Of a stretch of DNA of 64,000 nt, positions 34,107 to 43,129 are shown one piece after another. A model generated the notes under the pieces. That model was not told the origin of the DNA. It did no database searches and saw nothing but the letters and a program-made list of their open reading frames with translations. The stretch's first letter is position 1, and the number at the start of each line of letters is the position of its first letter. The stretch lies in contig NZ_QTPP01000001.1 in NCBI RefSeq assembly GCF_003853415.1, positions 521,083 to 585,082 of the forward strand, read 5' to 3'. The translations under genes were made by a program, and so were the position numbers. This DNA comes from Burkholderia sp. Bp9142. GTDB taxonomy: Bacteria > Pseudomonadota > Gammaproteobacteria > Burkholderiales > Burkholderiaceae.

Positions 34107-35399
34107 TCACGCGTCGAGCTTCGCGGGCTTCATCTTCGGCGTGAGCACGTGCATGACCGCCAGCGCGAGCAGGTAGGCCAGCGCGCCGATCGCGAACAGC
34201 ACCCAGTAGTGGCCCGTGCGCTGCAGCACCTGGCCGATCACTTCCGAGAACAGCACGCCGCCGATCGAGCCGGCCATCCCGCCGATGCCGACCACCGACG
34301 CGACCGCACGGCGCGGGAACAGGTCGGACGCCGTCGTGAACAGGTTCGCCGACCAGCCCTGGTGCGCGGCGGCGGCGAGGCCGACGATCAGCACCGCGAT
34401 CCACAGGCTCTGCACCTGCGACACGAACGCGATCGGCAGCACGCAGCACGCGCAGATCAGCATCGCCGTCTTGCGCGCGCCGTTCACGCTCCAGCCCGCG
34501 CGCAGCAGCGCCGACGACAGCCAGCCGCCGCCGATGCTGCCGACCGTCGTCAGCGCATAGATGCACACGAGCGGCAGGCCGATATGCTGCATGTCCATCC
34601 CGCGCGACTCGTTGAGCCACTTCGGCAGCCAGAACAGGTAGAACCACCACACCGGGTCGGTCAGGAACTTGCCGACCACGAACGCCCATGTCTCGCGCTT
34701 GCGGATCAGTTCGCCCCAGCGCGGCGCGCCGGCGTCCGCGTTCGCCGCGTCGAGCGCTTCGGCTTCGTCGCGCGGCTCGTCGTATTCCGCGGCGAGCGCG
34801 CGCGTGTCGGCCGGGCGATAGAGCACCAGCCACACCGCGAGCCACACGATGCCGATCGCGCCGACGATCACGAATGCCGCGCGCCACCCGTAGGCCACCG
34901 CGATCGCCGGGATGATCGCCGGCGCGAACACCGCGCCGATGTTCGCGCCCGAGTTGAAGATGCCGGTTGCGAGCGCGCGTTCGCGGCGCGGAAACCATTC
35001 GGCCGTGGTCTTGATCGCGGCCGGGAAGTTGCCGCCCTCGCCGATCCCGAGCAGCGCGCGCACGGCCGCGAAGCCCATCACGGAGCCGACCATCGCGTGC
35101 AGCATCGCCGCGATGCTCCACACCAGCATCGCGACCGCATACGAGATCCGCGTGCCGAGCCAGTCGACGATGCGCCCGAAGCCGAGCAGGCCGATCGCGT
35201 AGAACGCGGAAAACGCCATCACGATGCGGCCGTACTGCACCTGGCTCCAGCCGATGTCGTGCTGGAGCATCGGCGCGAGCAGGCCGAGGATCTGGCGATC
35301 CATGTAGTTGATGACGGTCGCGAAAAACAGCAGCGCACAGACGGTCCAGCGGTAGCGGCTGGCCGCGGCGCGCACCGCGCCGACGACGGCAGATTGCAT
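34107..35399 (-). CDS. MFS hexuronate-type transporter (ExuT/anion:cation symporter family)
   Basis: 430 residues from ATG 35399 with GGAGA upstream. VINYMDRQILGLLAPML, GIGEGGNFPAAIKTTAEWFPRRERALATGIFNSG (core motif of the family) and WWFYLFWLPKWLNE are hallmarks of ACS-family importers of hexuronates and aldarates. Twelve spans. Convergent with the lacI-type gene, and preceded by the same operator type, so it should be co-induced with udh. Confidence 0.9.
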   Translation of the reverse strand: MQSAVVGAVRAAASRYRWTVCALLFFATVINYMDRQILGLLAPMLQHDIGWSQVQYGRIVMAFSAFYAIGLLGFGRIVDWLGTRISYAVAMLVWSIAAMLHAMVGSVMGFAAVRALLGIGEGGNFPAAIKTTAEWFPRRERALATGIFNSGANIGAVFAPAIIPAIAVAYGWRAAFVIVGAIGIVWLAVWLVLYRPADTRALAAEYDEPRDEAEALDAANADAGAPRWGELIRKRETWAFVVGKFLTDPVWWFYLFWLPKWLNESRGMDMQHIGLPLVCIYALTTVGSIGGGWLSSALLRAGWSVNGARKTAMLICACCVLPIAFVSQVQSLWIAVLIVGLAAAAHQGWSANLFTTASDLFPRRAVASVVGIGGMAGSIGGVLFSEVIGQVLQRTGHYWVLFAIGALAYLLALAVMHVLTPKMKPAKLDA

Positions 35400-35525
35400 G
35401 AGTGTCTCCGATGCGCGGTCGCGCCCGTCGCGCCGCATGTCGATGCCTGTCCGTGACCGGCGACGGGCGCCGGGGCGGGCAGCGGCTCGCCCTTGCATGG
35501 CGCGGCCGATTGCCCGTCGAGTTCG

Positions 35526-35540
35526 GGAAAACGTTTTTCC
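35526..35540. promoter_or_regulatory. LacI-type operator before transporter gene
   Basis: GGAAAACGTTTTTCC, the udh operator with one extra base in the centre, 127 bp upstream of the transporter start. The remaining bases up to the AlkA start (359-bp gap in all) hold no gene. Confidence 0.75.
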
Positions 35541-35758
35541 AAAGGATAGGGCTTGGCCCGGTGCCGTGTCAGTCGGGGATTTCGATGAGTCATCTCAAAT
35601 TTGGCCGCGCAAAAGAGATGACTGTTTCGCGGGTTCGCATTAACCGTTTTTCGAGGATTGTCCTGCGTGCGAAACGGGGCCACGACGCGGACCGGCGCGT
35701 CGATACACAGGTCCGATTCCAGCCAGAACCGGCGGCGAGGATCGTTTACAGTCGTCGC

Positions 35759-37213
35759 ATGCGCCTCGATCCCGACACCTGCTACGACGCCCTGCTTTCG
35801 CGGAACCGCCGCTTCGACGGCTGGTTCTTCGTCGGCGTGTCGACGACGGGCGTGTATTGCCGCCCCGTCTGCCCGGTGAAACCGCCGAAGGCGCGGAACT
35901 GCAGTTATTACGCGAGCGCCGTCGCCGCGGAGAAAGCCGGCTTTCGGCCATGCATGCGCTGCCGGCCCGAACTCGCGCCCGGCCACGGGCTGCTCGACCT
36001 GTCCGGCAATCTCGCCGACGCGGCCGCCGCGCTGATCGAGGACGGTTTCCTGAACGAGCGCTCCGTCGATGCGCTCGCGCAGCGGGTCGGCGTGACCGAG
36101 CGCCATCTGCGCCGGATCTTCGCCGCGCGGTTCGGCGTGTCGCCGGTCGAGTTCGCGCAGACGCACCGGCTGCTGATGGCCAAGCGCCTCCTGACCGATA
36201 CCGCGCTGCCGGTGGCCGTCGTCGCGTCGACCGCCGGGTTCGGCAGCGTGCGGCGCTTCAACGATTTGTTCCGGCAACGCTATGGCCTCAATCCGCTGCG
36301 CTTGCGCAAGGGCGCCGGCGCCTCCGCCGGCGGCGACATGACGTTCCCGCTGCCGTACCGGCCGCCGTTTGCGTGGTCCGAATTGATGCGCTTTCTCGCG
36401 CAGCGGCGGATCGACGGCGTCGAGCGGATCGACGCACAAGGCTATGCGCGCGCCGTCGCACTGCCCAACGGCAATGGTCATGTGACGGGCTGGCTGTCCG
36501 TCGCGCACGTGCCGCAGCGGTTCGCGCTCGCCGTCACCGTGTCGCCCGCGCTGACGCCCATCGTGCCGGCCGTGCTCGCGCGCGTGCGGCGGCTGTTCGA
36601 TCTCGACAGCCGCCCCGACGTGATCGACGCGCATCTGGGCGAACTCGCGGACGGCTCGCCCGGCCTGCGCGTGCCCGGTGCGTTCGACGGGCTCGAGATC
36701 GCGATCCGCGCGATCGCGGGTGAACACCTGGCGGCAACGCAGGCGAGTACGGTGCTCGCGCGCGTGGCCGAACGCTTCGGCACGCCTCTGCCGGTGGACC
36801 ACGCGCCGCCCGGGCTCACGCATGCGTTGCCTTCGGCTGCCACGCTGGCGGTCGCGCCGCCGGCGGCGCTCGAGGCAATCGGCGTCACGCGCGATGCCGC
36901 ACGGGCGATCGTGTCGCTGGCACGCGCAGTCGCCGACGGCACGCTCGCGCTCGAACCGATGGCGCCGCTCGATGCGACGCTCGCCGCGTTGCGCACGCTG
37001 CCCGGCTTCGACGAGCGCGCGGTGCAGTACGTCGCGATGCGTGCGATGGCCTGGCCGAATGCGCTCCCCGCCGACGACGCGTGGCTCGCGCCGCGCGTCG
37101 CCGCCGATCGCCCATTCGTCGCATCATCCGCGTCGCATGCGGCGCGCTGGGCGCCGTGGCGCGCGTATGCCGCACTGCATGTGTGGCGCCTTCAAGGAGA
37201 AGCCTCGCGATGA
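35759..37213 (+). CDS. alkA: Ada/AlkA bifunctional: methyl-phosphotriester sensor with 3-methyladenine glycosylase
   Basis: 484 residues from ATG 35759. The N-terminus has the Ada-type zinc site (GVYCRPVCPVKPP, FRPCMRCRPE; four Cys) and an AraC helix-turn-helix (NERSVDALAQRVGVTERHLRR). From about residue 195 it continues as AlkA glycosylase, with the HhH-GPD core GLEIAIRAIAGEHLA and LPGFDERAVQYVAMRAM. The Ada methylguanine domain is absent, and its function is supplied by the overlapping ogt gene. The usual GD of the HhH-GPD motif is AF/ADD here, so a catalytic Asp needs alignment to locate. Confidence 0.9.
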   Translation: MRLDPDTCYDALLSRNRRFDGWFFVGVSTTGVYCRPVCPVKPPKARNCSYYASAVAAEKAGFRPCMRCRPELAPGHGLLDLSGNLADAAAALIEDGFLNERSVDALAQRVGVTERHLRRIFAARFGVSPVEFAQTHRLLMAKRLLTDTALPVAVVASTAGFGSVRRFNDLFRQRYGLNPLRLRKGAGASAGGDMTFPLPYRPPFAWSELMRFLAQRRIDGVERIDAQGYARAVALPNGNGHVTGWLSVAHVPQRFALAVTVSPALTPIVPAVLARVRRLFDLDSRPDVIDAHLGELADGSPGLRVPGAFDGLEIAIRAIAGEHLAATQASTVLARVAERFGTPLPVDHAPPGLTHALPSAATLAVAPPAALEAIGVTRDAARAIVSLARAVADGTLALEPMAPLDATLAALRTLPGFDERAVQYVAMRAMAWPNALPADDAWLAPRVAADRPFVASSASHAARWAPWRAYAALHVWRLQGEASR

Positions 37214-37749
37214 CTCCCGCTCACCTGATTCCGAGCCCGCTGGGCGACATCGCCATCCGTATCGAGAATGACGCGCTGACCGGCCTGTTCTTCGTCGGCC
37301 AGAAATACTATCCGTCGCTGGCGATTGTTGCGGACACGGGCACGGACGCACGCGTCGCGACGCCGCTCGTGCGTAGGGTCGCAGAAGAAGTCGCCGAATA
37401 TTTCGCCGGCACGCGCGAAACCTTTTCGGTGCCGATTCACCTGCGCGGCACCGCGTTTCAACGCAGCGTATGGAAGGAACTGCTTGCGATTCCGTTCGGC
37501 GAGCGCGTGTCGTACGGCGACATCACCGAACGCGTCGGGTTGCCGATGAGTGCCGCGCGCGCCGTCGGCGGTGCGGTCGGCCGCAACCCCGTGTCGATCA
37601 TGGTGCCGTGCCATCGCGTGATCGGCGCGTCGGGCAGCCTGACCGGTTATGCGGGCGGGATCGAACGGAAACGCGCGTTGCTGTCGCTCGAAGGCGTCGG
37701 GTTCGCGCGCGGCGAGCGCAATCCGGTGCAGCAGTCGCTCGCGTTCTGA
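37210..37749 (+). CDS. ogt: Methylated-DNA-protein cysteine methyltransferase
   Basis: 179 residues. Overlaps the alkA stop by ATGA, so the two are translationally coupled. The active-site motif PCHRVIG is intact, preceded by ARAVGGAVGRNP and YGDIT. It removes O6-methylguanine. Together with the AlkA/Ada fusion this is a self-contained adaptive-response operon. Confidence 0.95.
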   Translation: MTPAHLIPSPLGDIAIRIENDALTGLFFVGQKYYPSLAIVADTGTDARVATPLVRRVAEEVAEYFAGTRETFSVPIHLRGTAFQRSVWKELLAIPFGERVSYGDITERVGLPMSAARAVGGAVGRNPVSIMVPCHRVIGASGSLTGYAGGIERKRALLSLEGVGFARGERNPVQQSLAF

Positions 37750-37786
37750 CGTCGCACGTTTGCCTGTTCCGCGTGCATCGTACGGC

Positions 37787-38284
37787 CTAGCTGCCGCCGC
37801 GCTTGCGCATCGCATGTGCAACCCGCGCGTTCGCCTCGAACTTCGCACGATGCGTCGAGAAGAACGTCCGCACGTTGCGCACGTTCGATGCGCCGGTGAA
37901 CAGCCGTCGCGCGAACGCGTCGTATTCGGCGACGTCGGCCAGATCGGCCACCACCACGAAATCCGGCCCCGGCGACACGCGATAGCACTGCGTGACCGCC
38001 GGCTCCGCACACACGTAGGCTTCGAACGCGTCGTAATCTTCGGCCGTCTGCCGGTCGAGGCTGATCTCGATCAGCGCCGTGACGGCCGTGCCGATCGCAA
38101 CCGGATCGAGCACCGCGACCTGGCGGCGGATCACGCCCGCTTCCGTCAGCCGACGCACGCGCCGCATGCAGGTCGGCGGCGACGACAGCGCACGCTCGGC
38201 CAGTTGCAGGTTCGACACCGATGCGTCGTCCTGCAGGATCGCGAGAATCCGCAGGTCGAGATCGTCGAGCGTGATGCCGGCCAT
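37787..38284 (-). CDS. Lrp/AsnC-family regulator
   Basis: 165 residues. Starts LDDLDLRILAILQDDASVSNLQLAERALSSPP (helix-turn-helix) and continues with the RAM ligand domain (VTALIEISLD, GPDFVVVADLADVAEYDAF). Divergent from glmS. The intergenic region contains two copies of GAAATTTAATTCCA, likely its binding sites. Confidence 0.92.
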   Translation of the reverse strand: MAGITLDDLDLRILAILQDDASVSNLQLAERALSSPPTCMRRVRRLTEAGVIRRQVAVLDPVAIGTAVTALIEISLDRQTAEDYDAFEAYVCAEPAVTQCYRVSPGPDFVVVADLADVAEYDAFARRLFTGASNVRNVRTFFSTHRAKFEANARVAHAMRKRGGS

Positions 38285-38309
38285 CGTCGGTTCCTTTTGA
38301 TCAGAGTGT

Positions 38310-38382
38310 GAAATTTAATTCCACCATGATAGTCGATTGCTAGTTTGCTTCATTTGTTCGTTAATTTTGAAATTTAATTCCA
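38310..38382. promoter_or_regulatory. Pair of AT-rich AsnC/Lrp-type sites between asnC and glmS
   Basis: Identical 14-mers GAAATTTAATTCCA at 38310-38323 and 38369-38382, 59 bp apart, in the only strongly AT-rich stretch of the region. They probably mediate autoregulation and perhaps control of the divergent glmS. Confidence 0.7.
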
Positions 38383-38440
38383 TTTCACCGCCTCTACCAT
38401 CGCTGTCACGGATCCAGACAGGACATTTACGGAGCGCGAT

Positions 38441-40270
38441 ATGTGTGGAATTGTCGGGGCGGTTGCCCAGCGGGACATCCTGCCGAACCTCGTCGACGGG
38501 CTGAAGCGGCTCGAATACCGCGGCTACGACTCGTGCGGCGTCGTGGTCTATCGCGACCGTGCGCTGGCACGCGCGCGCAGCGTCGACCGCGTCGCCAACC
38601 TGCAGCGCGAGATCGCCGCGCACGCGCTGTCGGGTTATACCGGCATCGCGCATACGCGCTGGGCGACGCACGGCGCGCCCGTCACGCTCAACGCACATCC
38701 GCACTTCTCGCCGAGCGACGACAACGCGCGCATCGCGCTGTCGCACAACGGGATCATCGAGAACTGCGATCAGTTGCGCGCCGAACTGCAGGCGCACGGC
38801 TACGTGTTCGCGAGCCAGACCGACAGCGAGGCGATCGCGCACTTGATCGACCATCTGTACGACGGCGACCTGTTTGACGCGGTGCGCCGCGCGGTTGCAC
38901 GACTGCGCGGCAGCTATGCGATCGCGGTGATGTGCCGCGACGAGCCGCACCGGATCGTCGGCGCGCGCGACGGGATGCCGCTCGTCGTCGGTGTCGGCGA
39001 TGGCGAGAATTTCCTGGCGTCGGATGCGATCGCGTTGGCGGGCATCACCGATCGCATCGCTTACCTCGAGAACGGTGATGTCGCCGATATCCAGTTGCAT
39101 CGCTACTGGATCGTCGATGCGGCCGGCCAGCGTGTCGAGCGCGCGGTGCAGCGGGTGGCCGCTCACAGCGGCGCGGCCGATCTCGGGTCGTATCGCTACT
39201 ACATGCAGAAGGAAATCTTCGAGCAGCCGCAAGCGGTGGCCGATACGCTGCTCGATGTCGCGTCGATCATGCCCGAGCTGTTCGGCGACGGCGCGTGGCG
39301 CGTGTTCAACGACGTCGATTCGGTGCTGCTGCTCGCGTGCGGCGGCAGTTATCACGCGGCGCTGACCGCGAAGTACTGGATCGAGAGCATCGCGAAGCTG
39401 CCGGCGAGCGTGGAGATCGCGAGCGAGTTTCGTTATCGCGACAGCGTGCCGAATCCGCGCACGCTCGTCGTCGCGGTGTCGCAGAGCGGCGAGACGGCCG
39501 ACGTGCTCGGCGCCGTGCATGTCGCGAAACAGCGCGGGATGATGCATACGCTCGCGATCTGCAATGTCGCGACGAGCGCGCTGATGCGCGAATGCGCGCT
39601 GCAGTTCGTCACGCGCGCGGGGATCGAGATCGGGGTGGCTTCGACGAAGGCTTTTACGACGCAGCTCGTGGCGTTGTTCTTGCTGACTTTGTCATTGGCG
39701 CAGGAGCGTGGACGGTTGAGCGACGACGAAGAAAAGGAACATCTGCGCGCGCTGCGGCATCTGCCCGATGCGATGTCGAAGGTGCTCGCGCTGGAGCCGC
39801 AGATCATGGGTTGGTCGGAACTGCTCGCGCGACGCGACAACATGCTGTTTCTCGGGCGAGGGATGCATTATCCGATCGCGCTCGAAGGGGCGCTGAAGAT
39901 GAAGGAGATTTCTTATATCCATGCGGAGGCTTATCCCGCAGGGGAGTTGAAGCACGGGCCGCTGGCGTTGGTCAGCAATGAAATGCCGGTGATTGCGGTG
40001 GCGCCGAATGATGCGCTGCTGGAAAAGCTCCGGTCGAACATGCATGAGGTCAGTGCGCGCAATGGCAGGCTTTTCGTGTTCGCGGATGTGGATTGCGGGT
40101 TGGCGCCGAGCGAAGGGATCGAGGTGATTCGGCTCAATGAGTACTACGGACCGCTTTCGCCGATTCTGCATACGGTGCCGATGCAACTGCTGGCTTATCA
40201 CGCAGCGTTGGCGCGGGGGACGGATATCGATAAGCCGAGGAATCTGGCGAAGTCGGTGACGGTGGAGTGA
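38441..40270 (+). CDS. glmS: Glucosamine-6-phosphate synthase (glutamine-hydrolysing)
   Basis: 609 residues. Cys2 nucleophile (MCGIVG), glutaminase motifs RWATHG and HNGIIEN, and two SIS domains ([48 protein letters not shown]). The C-terminus ends [13 protein letters not shown], the conserved stretch read by TnsD-type proteins as attTn7. Probably a paralogue of the housekeeping copy. A mobile-element end starts 23 bp after the stop. Confidence 0.97.
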   Translation: MCGIVGAVAQRDILPNLVDGLKRLEYRGYDSCGVVVYRDRALARARSVDRVANLQREIAAHALSGYTGIAHTRWATHGAPVTLNAHPHFSPSDDNARIALSHNGIIENCDQLRAELQAHGYVFASQTDSEAIAHLIDHLYDGDLFDAVRRAVARLRGSYAIAVMCRDEPHRIVGARDGMPLVVGVGDGENFLASDAIALAGITDRIAYLENGDVADIQLHRYWIVDAAGQRVERAVQRVAAHSGAADLGSYRYYMQKEIFEQPQAVADTLLDVASIMPELFGDGAWRVFNDVDSVLLLACGGSYHAALTAKYWIESIAKLPASVEIASEFRYRDSVPNPRTLVVAVSQSGETADVLGAVHVAKQRGMMHTLAICNVATSALMRECALQFVTRAGIEIGVASTKAFTTQLVALFLLTLSLAQERGRLSDDEEKEHLRALRHLPDAMSKVLALEPQIMGWSELLARRDNMLFLGRGMHYPIALEGALKMKEISYIHAEAYPAGELKHGPLALVSNEMPVIAVAPNDALLEKLRSNMHEVSARNGRLFVFADVDCGLAPSEGIEVIRLNEYYGPLSPILHTVPMQLLAYHAALARGTDIDKPRNLAKSVTVE

Positions 40271-40293
40271 TGATAGAGCGATACGCTGCTTTC

Positions 40294-40400
40294 TGTAGCA
40301 ACTTCGAATAGTTTCACTTAAAGCGGTTCGCAAAGTTTCACTTAACGCCCCACGAAATTCCCGCAATCGGCCACCGGGCGGGGCTTAAGCGAAACTATTC
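40294..40400. mobile_element. Tn7-like (or IS21-like) transposon end downstream of glmS
   Basis: TGT at 40294 begins 23 bp after the glmS stop, the position used by Tn7. Three related boxes follow: AATAGTTTCACTTAA (40307-40321), CAAAGTTTCACTTAA (40331-40345, 24 bp further) and inverted TTAAGCGAAACTATT (40385-40399). Regularly spaced direct boxes inside a TGT terminus fit TnsB-type binding sites. No tns or other transposase gene is in the window. The five bases before TGT are CTTTC, the expected form of a duplicated target. Confidence 0.7.
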
Positions 40401-40515
40401 CAACAGCAATTGTGCGTTGCCGAGGTGAAGAATGTCGCGGAAAATCAATGTCCGGTCGCGCGGCCATCTGCCGTATAGGTCCGGCACTTATATGAATCTG
40501 CTCTTCGCTAGAGCA

Positions 40516-40827
40516 CTATTCCGGCTCGGCCGGAAGATGCACGCTGAGCACGATGACGTCGCCGTGACCGAATTCGCGAAGGATGCGTGTCCAGTCGCTG
40601 AGGGGGACTCTGTAGGAAATGTTGTCGTTGACGACCTGATACCCGACCCAGTCTGAAATTGCTTTACCGAGTTCGTTCTCGAGCAACCGTTCACGAGCCT
40701 TCAGTGCTTCCATGAAACGATGGAGCTCATCATTGAAATGAACCTTGAGTTGGCACAAATGGCTCGGAGCCAATGGTTGCTCACAAAACTGACAGATTTC
40801 CGCTCCGGAGGAGCGATATGAGGTCAA
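40516..40827 (-). CDS. Hypothetical protein with CxxC motif, last gene of the LemA/TPM run
   Basis: Up to 103 residues from TTG 40827; the true start is uncertain as no ATG lies near. EICQFCEQPLAPSHLCQLKVHF has a C-x2-C and a later His/Cys, perhaps a small zinc knuckle; the rest is hydrophilic. It begins 4 bp after the TPM-domain gene. Not otherwise recognised. Confidence 0.55.
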   Translation of the reverse strand: MTSYRSSGAEICQFCEQPLAPSHLCQLKVHFNDELHRFMEALKARERLLENELGKAISDWVGYQVVNDNISYRVPLSDWTRILREFGHGDVIVLSVHLPAEPE

Positions 40828-40831
40828 GGAC

Positions 40832-41329
40832 TCACATCACAACGGGTGAACTGGAAAGGTCGTCGCGCCGAGGACCGTGAGCTGGAAAGTGTTTTCTCAA
40901 CAGCTCAGTAACTTGCTCGATACCTCGCAGAACACCGGACAGGTACTCGCCTTGCCGGAAATGGGCCTCCATGGCCTGGCAAATCGCCTCCCATTCGCGG
41001 CTATCCACCTTGGCGTGTATGCCTCGGTCCACAACGATTTCGACGTCGCGGTCCGCAAGAAGCAGATAGATAAGAATGCCGTTGTTGTGCTCCGTGTCCC
41101 AAACCCGGAGGTCCGAGAAAACCTCGATGGCACGGTCCCTCGCAGATGTTCCCTTCATCAAGGCACCGATGTGCAGTGCCCCCTCTACAGCAAACCTGAC
41201 TTGGCCCACGTGCGCGCGATGACTAGCACGTACAGCCTCTTCGATAGCGACAACCGTTCTCCGTGAGAATGCCTTGTTGACCTGCCAGTGGGTCATGAAA
41301 AGATGTCGGAAAAGGCGTTTCAGATTCAT
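40832..41329 (-). CDS. TPM-domain protein (YgcG/Psb32-like, soluble)
   Basis: 165 residues from ATG 41329, overlapping the upstream TPM gene's stop by a few bases. The block DTEHNNGILIYLLLADRDVEIVVDRGIHAKV is a TPM (formerly DUF477) domain. It has no signal peptide, unlike its neighbour. Its role with LemA and the larger TPM protein is unknown. Confidence 0.8.
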   Translation of the reverse strand: MNLKRLFRHLFMTHWQVNKAFSRRTVVAIEEAVRASHRAHVGQVRFAVEGALHIGALMKGTSARDRAIEVFSDLRVWDTEHNNGILIYLLLADRDVEIVVDRGIHAKVDSREWEAICQAMEAHFRQGEYLSGVLRGIEQVTELLRKHFPAHGPRRDDLSSSPVVM

Positions 41330-41331
41330 GC

Positions 41332-42186
41332 TCACCACCGTCCCGATGCGCCACCACCGCCGAAGCCACCGCCGCCTCCGCGAAAGATGTCGCGATTTGA
41401 ATCGCGGCCAGAACTACCACCGCTGCCGCCAATGAAGCGCCCGCCGGCTGCTCTCACTCCTCCCCCCAGCAACGTGAAGAGCAGCGCCATCATCCCTGCT
41501 GCGATGGCGACAAAAAGCGCCTCCGAAAAAAACCATGCGAGTACGCCAACGACGCCGCCAGTAACGACGGCACCAGGCAATCGCCCGAGCATGGCGCGCA
41601 GTACGCCACCGGCCATAACAGTCAGGAGGAAGAGGACGGGAAGTAACCGTCCGGCGCCATCACTTGCCCCGTGTTGTCGCCGCGGCGGAGGCAACTGTTC
41701 GCCGCTAGTGACGCGCATCATGCTCTCGAGGCCGGCGGTGATACCACCGTAGAAATCTCCGTTTCTGAATCGCGGAACTATCGCCTCGTTGATGATGCGA
41801 TTGCTTGTCGCGTCGGTGAGCACGCCCTCGAGGCCGTATCCGACCTCGATTCGAAGCGTTCGGTCGTTCTTGGCGATAATCAGGAGCGCGCCATCGTCGA
41901 CGTTCTTGCGCCCAAGCTTCCATTGCTCTACGACTCGCATCGAATACTGTTCGATGGTTTCCGGCTCCGTGGTTGGAACAACGAGAACCGAAATCTGCGT
42001 TCCTTTTTTCGCCTCGAACTCTTTCAACGTCTGCTCAAGGCCAGCCTTCTGGTCGCTGGTCAGGATTCCAGTTTCATCGGTTACTCTCAACGTCAACGGC
42101 GGGACCGAGACGTCAGCGTGAGCACTGGCTCCTCCCATGAAAAATGAGGCCAAGACGACGGCCATCGCCAGTCGGAACAAGTTCAA
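41332..42186 (-). CDS. TPM-domain membrane protein (YgcG family)
   Basis: 284 residues. Signal peptide (FMGGASAHA, about 23 residues), TPM domain (TDETGILTSDQKAGLEQTL, DDGALLIIAKNDRTLRIEVGYG), two hydrophobic spans near 185-245, and a Gly/Ser-rich tail ending GGGGGFGGGGASGRW, typical of the family. Its start overlaps the lemA stop. Confidence 0.9.
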   Translation of the reverse strand: MNLFRLAMAVVLASFFMGGASAHADVSVPPLTLRVTDETGILTSDQKAGLEQTLKEFEAKKGTQISVLVVPTTEPETIEQYSMRVVEQWKLGRKNVDDGALLIIAKNDRTLRIEVGYGLEGVLTDATSNRIINEAIVPRFRNGDFYGGITAGLESMMRVTSGEQLPPPRRQHGASDGAGRLLPVLFLLTVMAGGVLRAMLGRLPGAVVTGGVVGVLAWFFSEALFVAIAAGMMALLFTLLGGGVRAAGGRFIGGSGGSSGRDSNRDIFRGGGGGFGGGGASGRW

Positions 42187-42845
42187 TTGGATGCCCTGCC
42201 TGCAGATGCCGGCGTCGAGCCGAAGTCGACTCGTGGCGGTTTGGAAATCTCGGCTTCGTTGCTCACCGAGAAGTTGGGGCGTTCCAGATAGCCAAAGGCC
42301 TTTGCAGTCAAATTATTCGGGAACGAACGTACCGTCGTGTTGTACGTCTGGACGGAGCGAATGTATCGATTGCGGGCGACGGCAATGCGATTTTCCGTAC
42401 CCTCGAGCTGCGCCTGCAGGTCCCGGAAGTTCGCATCCGACTTCAATTGCGGATAGTTCTCCGATACCACGAGCAGACGTGACAGAGACGACGTGAGCTG
42501 CCCCTGCGCCGCCTCAAACTTTGCGAACGCCTGCGGGTCGGCGATGAGTTCGGGCGTGGCGCGAATCGAGCCCACTTGCGCCCGCGCCTCCGTCACGCGT
42601 ACGAGCACTTCCTTTTCCTGGTTCGCGTACCCCTTCACCGTGTTGACGAGATTGGGGACAAGGTCGGCACGCCGTTGATATTGATTTAGAACTTCTGACC
42701 AACTGGCCTTCACCTGCTCGTCTTCACTCTGGATGGCGTTATAGCCGCATCCAGCGAGAGGAAGCAGGCACACCGCCAGTGCGGCCGTCAGAAATGCGCG
42801 GGCCAGACCGCGCCGCACGGAGATTGCTGCCGAATTTTCCAACAT
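42183..42845 (-). CDS. lemA: LemA-family lipoprotein
   Basis: 220 residues. Signal peptide with lipobox LAGC (Cys about 33). Then the LemA core: YQRRADLVPNLVNTVKGYANQEKEVLVRVTEAR and RNRYIRSVQTYNTTVRSFPNNLTAKAFGY. Leads an operon with two TPM proteins, a common triad. Function in envelope stress is suspected but unproven. Confidence 0.93.
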   Translation of the reverse strand: MLENSAAISVRRGLARAFLTAALAVCLLPLAGCGYNAIQSEDEQVKASWSEVLNQYQRRADLVPNLVNTVKGYANQEKEVLVRVTEARAQVGSIRATPELIADPQAFAKFEAAQGQLTSSLSRLLVVSENYPQLKSDANFRDLQAQLEGTENRIAVARNRYIRSVQTYNTTVRSFPNNLTAKAFGYLERPNFSVSNEAEISKPPRVDFGSTPASAGRASN

Positions 42846-43129
42846 GGACGCGCCTCTGCTCGATATTCCGCGGCATTCCGCCGCTCACGGGTGCACTACC
42901 TATCGTAAGTAGCTGGCCGGTCGCGGCGTTGATGCACGTCAATGCTGCGTTGTCGAGGATGCCCGGGGTGATACACCCATCCGGTCACACGCTCGCTCCA
43001 CGGCTACGATTCGTATGACGAAGTCGGTTCGTTACTTTGTTGAGCCACGTCAAGCCATCGAAGGGGCGCGAGCATAGAGTGGTTTCAGGGTTCGACCGGC
43101 TCTCAAGAACTACGCTCATGGAGAACAAG

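Noticed and set aside
40384..40404. Opposite end of a very small insertion element at 40294-40404
   Set aside because: The inverted box is not followed by ACA at the same distance as the TGT end, and no matching five-base duplication is seen.
40432..40656. 74-residue plus-strand frame next to the transposon end
   Set aside because: Antisense to the CxxC gene for most of its length and lacks any motif of a transposition protein.
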